DNA of 64,000 nucleotides, taken from positions 1-64,000 of the forward strand of contig JAULBX010024184.1 of the NCBI GenBank assembly GCA_032358255.1. The letters are read 5' to 3'. Within the stretch, counting starts at the first letter, position 1. Each line of letters opens with the position of its first letter. The DNA is from Heterotrichella gracilis (Eukaryota > Sar > Xanthophyceae > Tribonematales > Xanthonemataceae). Under the pieces are notes generated by a model, which searched no databases, was not told the DNA's origin, and saw only the letters and a program-made list of their open reading frames with translations. Positions 34,701 through 44,329 of the stretch are shown piece by piece. The position numbers were made by a program, and so were the translations under genes.

Positions 34701-37700
34701 GGATGTACACAGTGAATGAGATGGGCATGGAGGACGTGGCGGCGCTGGTGGACCACATCCACCTGGTCAAGTGCGCGGAGCTGGGGGTGCGGGTGGCGCG
34801 GCCCCCAGGGGATGGATTTGACACAGCCTTTGAGGGGGGCACGCCGCCGGCTACAGTTGAGCGGCCGCAAGGGTGAGTACATAGGGGGTAGCGGGATGGT
34901 GGGGATTTGAGGGGGCACGCCGCTGGCGGCAGTTGTGCGGCCCCTGGGGGTGAGTGCAGCAAGGGTTAGCAGGCTGGGAGGGATTTGAGGGGGGCAGACT
35001 GGGGGCAGCGGTTGGCGGCGCCAGGGTGGAGTGCTGCAAGGGGTAGCTGAGTGGGGAGGGGGTATATTTGAGGCCTGCTGGTGCCGCCGGCTGTGGTATC
35101 CACCCATTTCTATCATCATTGTTACCTTATCACGTTTTCTTGCACTTTGTGGCGCAGTGGTATTTCCAAGGGCATTGTGGAACACAGGGTGGCCATTGCA
35201 ATATCCACCTGCATGACAAGAAGCTCCTTTCATAGTTTCCAATTACCATCTTCCCCTCATATCCCCACCCACCTTGTACTTGCAGCCCACCCACCCACCC
35301 ACCCATTCCACCTCCCGCAGGCTGCGCCGCTCGTGGAGCGAGTCCGACCTGCTGCGCCGCACCCGCTCCCACCCTGCGCCCTGCCTGTTCTCGCACCTGC
35401 AGCCGCCAAACGAGGCGCGCGTGCGGCAGCGCAGCGGCCAGCGCTCCTCTGCCGATATGCCGCGGTCGGCGCGCGCCCGGCAATCGCCCGCCGCCGCCGC
35501 CGCCGCGGCGCCGATCGGCTCCCCGCTGCGCGACTGCAGCCGGGAGCTGCGGGACGCGTTTGCCGACCTGGCGGCCACAGGGAGTGGGGGTGGGGCAGGG
35601 GGGATGCTGCCGCCGCTGGTCGGGGGTGGCGGGCGGGTCAGGGATTTGTCAGGGTCTGTGAGCAGCTTTGAGCTGACGTCGGGTGATGTGTCGCCGCCGG
35701 AACGCGCCGCTTCCCCGGCACCAGTGGCCAATGGCAGCGCGCCAGGTGTCCACGCCACCCCCTCTGATGGCCCCACCAATGGTTCCCTTCCTGGCCACCA
35801 TCCAGCAGCCAATGGCAGCATCAGCCGGGCGCTTTTCCCCGAGGCAAGGGGGAGTAAAGGTGGCTGCGCCTCCCCTCGCGCGCCGCAGGCCAATGGGGTT
35901 TCCGACGGGTCGGTGTATGTGTCAACATCTCCCTCGCCCTTTGCAGCAGATGCCCTGCAGCATCTGCCTCAGCAGCTAGGAGAGGGGACACATGGGGATG
36001 CGAGGGCAGATTCAGCATCCCCGCGGGTGCTGCAGCAGGCCAATGGGGACGCAAGGGCAGGCTTTGGGTCCCCGCAGGAGGGTGCCATTGGGGATGTGAG
36101 GGGGGGTTCCACATCCCCACATTTGTCTCAGCACGAGGGGGGAAGTGGGGATGTGAGGACTGGATCCACATCCCCGCATGTGCTGCATCTGGCCCGGAAG
36201 CTGCGGCTGAGTGCAGGGAGCAGCAGCATACTCACCCCCGACAGGTGAGCAGACAGCATCGCTTGCGGCGCATTATCTGCCTGCCCCTTTCCACTGTACA
36301 TGTGCCTTGGGTACTGCAGCATGCATGTGGACGGCCATGGTTGCGCGACAGGGGGTGGATTGCTACCCCATGCGCGGTTATTCCCTAGCTTTTGAGGGAC
36401 ACGGGTGCATGGCGTGTAGCCGCTGATCATACCTGCCTGGGGCACATGAACCTCCATGTAGTTAGGGACCGGGGGCTGTGAAGGGCAGGGAGTGCGTTAC
36501 GAGGGGCCCATGGTAAATGCTGGCAAGTGCATTCTGCACGTATGCATATGCGTAAGACGAACTCCACCATCCAGCTCCAGCCTTGTGGCACCAACCGCGC
36601 CCCCCCTGCCCCCAGGTTCTCGGTAGGAGGGGTGGAGCACGTGGGGGAGGACGCGACTGGAGCAGAAGTGGGGAGGGAAGCCCGCCGCAGGGCGGCGCGG
36701 GAGCCATACCGCCTGCGGGCAGTGGGGCACAGCCTGGGTGGCGCCTCCCTGCTCATTTTTGCGGTCATGTGCCGCAAGCTGTCCCGTCCCCACCACATCC
36801 ACCGAATGGTCCTGCTCACGCCCGCGGGCATCCTGAAGGATTACCCCACGGTAGGGTTTTCCTCGCTGCATAACTATAGGTGGTGGCGTTTTCATAGGGA
36901 CATAAGTTATGTCACTTGACTCACGGGTATGGTTGTCCTTTGCGACATTGCGCCACGGTACTGCTTTGCCTTCAGCTGCTACGTTGCTGTTTTTCTGCGA
37001 TGGCTGAGGCCTGCACACCCAAGCGACCCGCTAACTATCTGCGATGTCTACCGGCCGCAATCAGCACATATCCTGGGGTCCACATTCCTGCACGTCCACC
37101 TCTAACCCCACACTCCTTACCCACCAACCCTCCGCTGATGGTCATCCCCACCATGTGGATTTGGAAGAGCGCATTTAATGATAAAGCTATATTAAAGTTC
37201 TATTATATATGCAGGTCGCCATCCCCGCCATGTGGATCCTCCCTGTGCTGGTGTGGTTGCTCAAGGTGCTGCGCCCAGGGTGCGGCTGCCCCGCCTACGT
37301 GCCATCCTCGCTGCTGCGCTACGTGGCATTCAAGCTGACGGTGGACCTGCAGGAGATACCCGCACTCAAGCAGCTCGCAATGGCGGGGCTGAGGTGGGCC
37401 CTATAACCCTACACCCTATCCAAGAGGTGTGGCTATGAAGCAGCTGGCAGTGGCCAGGCTGAGGCGGGCCCTAAATAGGATTTATTAAAACATTTAAAAC
37501 CCTCGAACCCTATACCCTATGCAAGAGATATGGCCTGAAGCAGCTGGCAAAGGCGGGGCTGAGCTGCGGTGCTGTGGTGAGTAGCTGGCAGGACCGAGGT
37601 ACGGTTAAGGTGTGTGGGTAGTCGTAAACCCTGAACCCTATACGGGAGATGCCCGTGCTCAAGCAGCTGGCAATGCCGGGGCTGAGGTGCGCTGAGTGGG

Positions 37701-38531
37701 GTGTCGGAGGGTGGAGGGGCTGGCTTGCTTTGCTTTGCAATCTAAGGGGCAGCACAATTGGATTTCTGATAACATCTATGAGATATGCTGATCTGTCACC
37801 CACCCTCCCTTCTCTCCTCACGGACTCAGCCCTCAACCCTATGCCTTTGCAAGTGGGGCTACGCCCTAAAACCTAATACCCATGCGCAGGGTATTGCTGA
37901 GCGGGGACAAGAGCCAGTGGGATCGCGCCCTGGCCCAGCCCCACTACAACACGCGCAGCATGCCAGCCATCTCATTTCACTGTGGCATGCACCTGCTACA
38001 GTGGTGCCGCACCGGGAGGTTTGGCCTGTATGACTATGGGTCGGCGGGGGCAAACAGGAGCCACTATGGGACAGCTACCCCTCCTGATATCGCTGCGGAG
38101 TATCACAGGCTGGACATGCCGGTGGATATCATGGCAGGTGGGTGATGGGGTGGTGTGTGGCGGTGGGTGGGTGGGGTGGCTACAAGGCTGCTTGCACTGG
38201 CCCACAGACATGCTCAAGAGAGGGAAAGTACAGGAAGATATTGATAACTGCTGATATGACTGCCTTCACAGACATTGCCAAATTGCACCCCAGAGGCACG
38301 GGGAATAAGTTCCCCATCCAGTGCATGGTAATTTACTCAAGCCCTTGGCCCGCAGGGAAGCTTGACGGCATCATCCGCCCTGACAACTGCCGCCTGCACT
38401 ACGCCGCCATGCAGGCCGCCGGCTGCCGCGTGACCTACAAGGAGTTTGACTTTGGCCACATGGACTTCACATTCGCCGGCAAGGACGACCTGCGCCACTA
38501 TGTGCTCTCGCGACTTCTGCTCAGGTGCTGA
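31763..38531 (+). CDS. Plant-type alpha/beta-hydrolase lipase (At1g73920-like), expanded
   Basis: Eleven exons: 31763-32135, 32646-32858, 33188-33387, 33732-33942, 34264-34422, 34674-34872, 35321-36244, 36616-36850, 37215-37393, 37890-38137, 38356-38531 (TGA); 1038 aa, all in phase; intron 1 has a GC donor. The N-terminus has a hydrophobic helix (VWWVLILVRWFYAQF), consistent with membrane attachment. The hydrolase part starts at FWTTGDIIQHAGYPLEVHHV, with oxyanion region FFMHGILDTS, nucleophile elbow GHSLGG, an Asp in GIIRPDNC and the catalytic His in FGHMDFTF. This matches the acid-lipase (AB-hydrolase-associated) family, which hydrolyses neutral acyl esters; the real substrate is unknown. 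Plant homologues are about 700 aa. The excess is mainly a Ser/Pro/Gly-rich insertion of about 300 residues (exon 35321-36244) between the two halves of the hydrolase fold. Upstream ATGs exist only outside this frame. Confidence 0.9.
34836..35035 (+). repeat. Three copies of a lipase exon tail
   Basis: The tail of exon 34674-34872 (TTTGAGGGGGGCACGCCGCC ... donor GGGTGAGT) recurs at about 34907-34955 and 34981-35035 in the following intron, with decreasing similarity. Confidence 0.8.
35985..36195 (+). repeat. In-frame coding repeat in lipase insertion
   Basis: Four diverged units of about 17-20 codons with the pattern GD-(A/V)-R-x-x-(S/F)-x-SP-x-(V/L)-L lie inside the Ser/Gly-rich insertion. 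The unit frame is kept, so expansion has not broken the gene. Confidence 0.8.
37345..37705 (+). repeat. Four copies of a lipase exon tail with donor
   Basis: The tail of exon 37215-37393 (EIPALKQLAMAGLR then GTGGGC) is repeated at about 37424-37470, 37525-37575 and 37643-37700. Each is preceded by CCCTATACCCTA-like telomeric words. The last copy (MPVLKQLAMPGLR, GTGCGC) is the least decayed and could serve as a donor. Confidence 0.85.
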
Positions 38532-38632
38532 CCTGGGTTGGGTGGGGCTGACTTGGCGCTGTTTAGGGTTTAGGGTTTGGGCGCGACCTGCACTGCTATG
38601 TCGCGATTGCTGCTCAGATGCTGACCAGGGAT
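38490..38632 (+). repeat. Copy of the lipase 3' coding end
   Basis: The last codons and stop (CGACTTCTGCTCAGGTGCTGA) have a diverged copy about 100 bases downstream at 38587-38632, separated by TTTAGGGTTTAGGGTTT. Confidence 0.75.
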
Positions 38633-39729
38633 GTCACGGTGTGGGGGTAAGTCAAAAGGGCTGCGGGGTTTGGGACTATCTGAATGGGGCGGGTACAGGT
38701 TTGTCAGTGCTGAAATGAGGTTTGTTGTTTATAGGCTGGCAGGTGTAGCATAGGACAGGCAATTTTCCAGCAGGTGGTGTGGGTGGGTAACCTTTTGACC
38801 TGCAGCGTTGGTCAGTTGGCGTGGCTGGCGTGGTCAGAGGATGTGCCCTACATCCTCAACGCTCGCCTTGCCCTTCATTTCTTAGGATATAGTGAGCCTA
38901 CTAGTGAGAAGGTGGAGCTCCACGTAGAATTTTGGAACAAGGGTAGGATAGGTGATGGTCTTCAATTTTCAGGATAGGGTTCAGGACACAGGAGAGCATG
39001 TACGTCAGGTCACATACTCGCGTTTTGACACTCGGCCCAGCTGAGATCTACCTACTAGATTCTACCCCAGCCGTCTTGTGGTCCCACATGCCGGCTCGCG
39101 AGGACGTTGTGTTCTTTCTTACTGCAGTGTCGAGCATAGTGTCTGTGATCTGTGAGAGGATTACTAATTGCACCAACTAACTGGCGTACTTTGTAATATC
39201 ACAGGCACACATGATATATCTCGATTATTGAAGCAATAAAAATACAAACTCAACTCAATGTGATCACAGCCACATGCAATCCAGACAGGCAACACCAACA
39301 CCAGCAGGTTGTAGCACTAAGACTAGCTTAGTGTTGCACTGGAGACCAACCTTTGTACAAGTTATGTGACCATACTTGCTAAGTGAACAATGTGCTGATA
39401 GCTCTACTACAGACATTGAAAAAGCGGGGACATTGAAATTGGCTGTCTAGTTGACAATTAATTCGCTGCAGCTGGAAACTAAAAGGGAAGGCTTGAACAA
39501 GAAGAGTTTGGTGCGTTGATGAAAGCTGCAGTAAAAATCCCCACGTGAAACAGATGTTGGTTTGGCAGTGGAATGGCATTCAAAAACTGAACGCAGATGA
39601 GGCAGTCGCCCCCTTTTCGATGTGCCACACCACCCAGCAGCCTACCATGGCAAGCGCCGAGTGCGATTGCAATGCGTGACTCAGTTGACACGCCCCCGGC
39701 GCCCTTGTAACTATCCTCTAAAGCGGCGC
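38532..39729. other. Tail-to-tail intergenic region, lipase/urate oxidase
   Basis: About 1.2 kb with the two 3' UTRs. Apart from the copied lipase end (38587-38632) I see no gene, RNA or repeat. Confidence 0.5.
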
Positions 39730-42048
39730 TCAAAGCTTGGACCACAGTGTGTTGTGTGGTGGGGCGGTGTCGCGAGTGATCACGCACTCGATGTTGCCGT
39801 GTGGCTCGCTGGTGGCGATGTACACGTCGTCCTCAAACTTGGAGGTCACGGGGTTGCAGGGGAGGAAGTGGATGTTGGGCAGGTTGAAGAAGATGCTGTC
39901 CACCTGGGGCACCCTGCAGAGGCAAAAATTTAGGGTGTAGGGTTTTAGCTTTTTTCCCAAGGGACCGCGGGTGAGCCACAAGGGGAGAGCATCGCACCGC
40001 ACATGCATGTTTATGAACAGGCGTCGGCACTGATTTTGCGTTATAATAGGACATAGCATCAATGCCTGCTCATTCATTCATTGCCGATTTTTGATTATTG
40101 CTTTTGTATATGCATTGTGTCTGCCTGCCACAGCCTGTCCATACAGTGGTGCTCCTGAACGTTGAAGGTGAAACACATAGCATATGCATGGGTGATGGCA
40201 CCTACATCTCAATCACGTTCTTGCCCATCTGGTACATGGTGTACTGCACGGAGGGTGAGTACACGCCCTTGTCGGGGGGGCCGAAGAAGCTCTCCGCCAC
40301 CTGGCGCTTCACGTTCTCAAAGGTGGCGTCGTAGTTGTACACGGGGCCACGGTACCTGAGGAGGGGGGTAACAAACAGGGTTGGCGCAGGACAGGCCGGG
40401 TGCCAATTTCAGGCTTTAAGGTGGCTGATGGGCATGCCTTTGCCAACCAGGTGCTCCTAAACAATGCTGTTAACGCACGCTGGATGGCGGGTTTCTTTAG
40501 TGACTGCGGGCTAGTGGTGGGTGACAGGTGCTTGCCTTTGGGCTTAGCTGCGTTGAATCGCCAGTGCAGAGGTGCAGAAATGGTGTAAGCAGTGCCAGAC
40601 AGGGCTGGGTGGTGCAAGGCATGGGGGGAAGCTTGCTGGGCTGGCTGCAGTGCATGCAACCACTAGCTAAGCATGATGCTTTGCGCTGTCGTACTTCCAG
40701 GTGGCCGTTACTGTGGTGGCCAAGATGCGCTCCTTGCAGTCGGGCAGCAAGGTGTACTTGTCGTGCAGGAAGCCCTCGTAGCCGGACTGGGTGGTCTTGA
40801 GGACAGAGAGGTCACGGAACCCTGCGCCACACAGAGGGGGGTTTAGGGTTTAGGGTTTAGGATTTAGGGTTTATCTTCAGTGGCTGGCCCTCAGAGGCTG
40901 TGACAAGAAGCAAGGGCCACCGTTTGGTTGAAAACGGAGGGTTTGGTGAAAGGTACAGCAGCAAGCAAGCGCCACAGTTTTGCTTGACGATGTCACAGGC
41001 GGGGAGGTGTGAGGCAGCACACCAGGTGATACCCTACCTGAGGTGACCTCCACCTTGCCTGCCCTGTCAACAGTCACCATGGTGGTCCTGACCTCAGTAC
41101 CAGTCACAGCAAAGCCTGCAAAGGAGAGATATGGTATCAGCAGGTGCAAGCATACAAGTGGGCGCTCGCAAATCAATAGGGCTTGAGAGGCCCTAGGTGC
41201 GCACCATGGTTGTGTGGCCGCCCCTGGACATCAACCCTCTTCCAGGGCTTCTGCTCAACATAAATCTTCGCCTTCCACACCTGTGGGGCAAAATAACAAA
41301 TACAAGGCTTCATATTTCCACAGCAAAAGCGTATACACCAGAATGCAGCAGGTATCGAGGGTTAGGGTAACAGGGGGAGCAAGGGGCGGTTTACCTTTGG
41401 GTACTCTGCTACAAAGTGTTTGGCCAAAGCGATGGCGTATTCCTCCACGGTGCAGCGGGTTGCACACTGTTTGGCCACAAAGTACACCTGCGGCAGCACC
41501 CAGTGGTGGGGGTCACGATTAATCAGCACATGGGGGCATGCCAGCCACAATCATCATATACAACCATCCCGCACTGGGAACCTCAAACTGAACTACAGCA
41601 CTAAAACAGTAGTTGCGCGCTTGCAAAAGATCAACGCTACCTAGGCCTGTAGACGTCGCCAAAAGCGCCTGATCTGCCAGCTAGCACACACGGGGCACGT
41701 CGCCATCACGTGCATGCCACTGCAATGGCTGCAGCTCGTGCCCACAGCAAACAAGCAAACTTGTAAGATCAGCCTCCTAAACCCAAGTGCTCAAGCAACC
41801 ATCAGTCTCACAACCAAGGTTAAGGCACCCTTGTCTAGCTATTGCCAATATCCCCTTACCGTGTTCTTTTGGGTATCGGTTGCAGTCATGTCGGTGTTGG
41901 TGCCCACGAAAAAGTTCTGAGCCATATCCGACTCCAGTGTCGTCTGCACGTTCCACTCCACAAAGTGGTGCACGTTGCCCTCCCTCCACGTCCTGCCAAG
42001 ACGCACCCTCGACTTGCCATGCTGATGTTCAGCGAGCTTGGCCGCCAT
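39730..42048 (-). CDS. UOX: Urate oxidase (uricase), peroxisomal
   Basis: Seven exons: 42048-41860, 41487-41395, 41280-41205, 41115-41038, 40821-40695, 40355-40206, 39913-39730 (TGA); 298 aa, the usual length. It oxidises urate with O2 to 5-hydroxyisourate in purine breakdown. Recognisable blocks are KSRVRLGRTWRE and HHFVEWNV, the TATDTQKNTVYFVAKQC segment with the catalytic Thr, AIALAKHFVAEYP, SGFRDLSVLKTTQSGYEGF, FGPPDKGVYSPSVQ, and the C-terminal NIHFLPCNP plus SEPHGNIECVITRD. The protein ends in SKL, a classic PTS1 peroxisome signal. The start context ACCATGG is strong. It is divergent with the Ser/Lys-rich gene. Confidence 0.98.
40843..40873. repeat. Interstitial telomere-like TTTAGGG run
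   Basis: Three to four TTTAGGG units (one degenerate) lie next to the acceptor side of the urate oxidase exon starting at 40821. This is the last sizeable telomere-like run in the window. Confidence 0.85.
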
Positions 42049-42696
42049 GGTTGCGTGGGTCTGAGACAGGGCCAACAGGATGAGGAAGGTGCTAGGGGGG
42101 TGGGTGCTTGCGTTTGTTTGTAAGAAGCACAGGTGATGGACAGCCTCGTTTTGGAAGGCTAGATATACAAGGCCTGCGTCACCATTTTCCCGCCTTGAAG
42201 GTCTGGCCACGTGAAATTTTGGTCAGCTGCATGGCAGTGGGTACCCGGGATCAATCTCATCCCTAAGCCAGCATTTTGATTAGGCCTTCATCCAGCACAC
42301 AAACGTCGCTCAAAAACGCCAAGACAGGCGCTCATATTGTTCTTTATTTCACCCGCAAACAGCCTTCTTAACCTTAGTCAGCTAGTGCGCCTTCTTCCGG
42401 GCAAATAAACAACCAAGGGCACCACACTTGGGAGGTCCAACCTGTTTTGCCTAGTTGGCAGCACCCTTCAGACTGCAGTCACACAGGCCAAATTCTCAGC
42501 TATGTGGACACAGCTGCCCTTTTCTGGCGTCCCTAGCAAATTCCCTTGGCTGGACAGACCAGCAGCGTGATTCTGTGTTATGCATGCATATGGTACTGTA
42601 GGGCGCCCAAGTTCACTTGGGGGTGGTGTGCATCAGCGCCAGTACAATCAGCAATAACGCTTTAAAAGCCCTCAAAGCCTAATTTATTCAGCCGCC
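42049..42696. promoter_or_regulatory. Divergent promoter region, urate oxidase / Ser-Lys-rich gene
   Basis: 648 bases between two start codons facing apart. It must hold both promoters if first exons are coding. No TATA or other motif is convincing. Confidence 0.45.
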
Positions 42697-43680
42697 ATGG
42701 CTTCAGACAGTACAAGCTCTGCGCCAAGTTCCAGCACCACCTCTGACAGCAGCCAAGAGCGTGTCAAGCGGAAGCGAGCCAAAGAGAAAGTCAGGTACGT
42801 GGCGTGCCCACCTTGAAAAAGGGCTTTGCTTTTGACAGCTATCTATTCAGTGCCATCACCCTTGCAGATGGAGTGCTTATTAGTATACCAGGCAGAGCCG
42901 CTCACCCATGATGGCGCCATGCGCTCAGGGTACAGCTAGGGTAAACCAGTGTTGGCTGCCCCTCTCAATGTACTTGTTTCCAGTGCCAATGCAGCAGCTC
43001 GAGTGGCTCTTCTTCCAGTGACAGTGCGGCGGACAGGAAGCTTTCTCGCAAAGAGAAGCGCAAGCGCAGAAAGGAAGCAGTCAAGGAAGCCAAGAAGAGC
43101 AAAACGAAGGATAAGAAGATAAAGAAGGACAAGCACAAAAGCAAAAGCAAAAGTAAAAAGAGCAAATCTAAGAAATCAGAGGGCCCAGTGCAGCTCTCCA
43201 AGGTGGGTAGGAACGATCTACAAGCTGCCCGAGCTGCATCATGTGGGCATGTGAACTCATGCTCAACCTTGCTGCGGCTTGCCAGTGAAGTGCGGCCTTA
43301 CGTAGTATGTGGTGCATGTTGCAAAACATCCCAATGTTTAACCTCCCTATTGGGGGCCTAACATACACGTTGAACGCCTTGCAGTACCTGCACGGTTCGT
43401 CGCGGACGCGGTACAGCTCTGTCTCTGGCAAGAAGGTAATTAGTGACCCTTTCACAGTCAGTAAAGAACCCTGCGTACTGCAACAATTATGAGTGAACTA
43501 TACCTCCTTTGTGCACACATAATGGGAAGCCAACACCTGAAAGCATCATTTTGGCAGCTAAGCACTGATGTCCCATTTTGTGTGCAGATCAAGATGAAGG
43601 TTGAAAAGACCAAGGCGGACAGGGATGCAGAGCTCAAGCGGCAGGTGCTGCTGGAGACCTTGAACGCCACGTATGAGTGA
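42697..43680 (+). CDS. Small Ser/Lys-rich basic protein, unknown function
   Basis: Four exons, 42697-42794, 42995-43202, 43385-43435 and 43588-43680 (TGA), encode 149 aa; phases fit if exon 2 begins at the second of two possible CAG acceptors. Start context GCCGCCATGG is ideal. Residues 1-45 are Ser/Thr-rich, 46-95 are a dense Lys/Arg/Ser tract (KDKKIKKDKHKSKSKSKK) typical of nuclear or nucleolar proteins and RNA-associated disordered tails. The C-terminal third is ordered-looking (GPVQLSKYLHG, TRYSSVSGKKIKMKVEKT, DAELKRQVLLETLNATYE). I do not recognise the family. The conserved look of the C-terminus and clean splicing argue that it is real. Confidence 0.7.
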
Positions 43681-44329
43681 CTGGAGAGGGTGGACCCGGA
43701 TAATCCTCCCCATGACTTGTTGGCATAACTGACTCTTAATGCGGTGTGCTTGGTATGTGTTGGCGATGAGTTGCTTTGTCACCACCACACGCTGTGGTAG
43801 GCGGATTTGTATGATTTCTGCCTGCATGGGACAGCAGTCAGAATGATGGCGCTCCTAGGACTTTGTGGAATTTCAATATTCTTTAGGCGCTTAGGGCGTT
43901 GTACCAGCAGTTGGTTCAACACCTGTCTCAGACTCAAGATGGGGTATAGCTGCCCATTGGTGACACTCGCCTGCACACATGATCAAGCTATTTATCTTTA
44001 TGGACAATAGGACAGCTGGTTTTGCAAGCCTGACGTATGCGTAGGGCATTGGCCAGGGTGTAAACGAATACGGGTATGACAGAATTTTTCTTTGCCTTAT
44101 TTTTTATTTGAAATTTGTACCCCATCTACAAAAATCAACGGAGTTCACAGTGTGATACACCACTTTGCACCACGACGACTTGAAAATGCTGAGGACCCTC
44201 TCGATGGCTCGCATGTTTGATAGTTGAGCACTCAAAACTGCTTCCGGCATCGCACGGCATCTGTTTTTTGTGTTTCAACCACATGTGTACACCCAGGAGT
44301 TTTGACTTCGTTGGTGGAATGCAGTGAAT
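43681..44329. other. Intergenic region before TBC1D31
   Basis: About 650 AT-richer bases. No gene or repeat recognised; presumably the 3' UTR of the small basic protein gene and the TBC1D31 promoter. Confidence 0.5.

Noticed and set aside
35243-35893. 216-codon minus-strand frame opposite the lipase insertion exon
   Set aside because: The + strand frame joins in phase to both neighbouring lipase exons, and the minus frame is compositionally a shadow.
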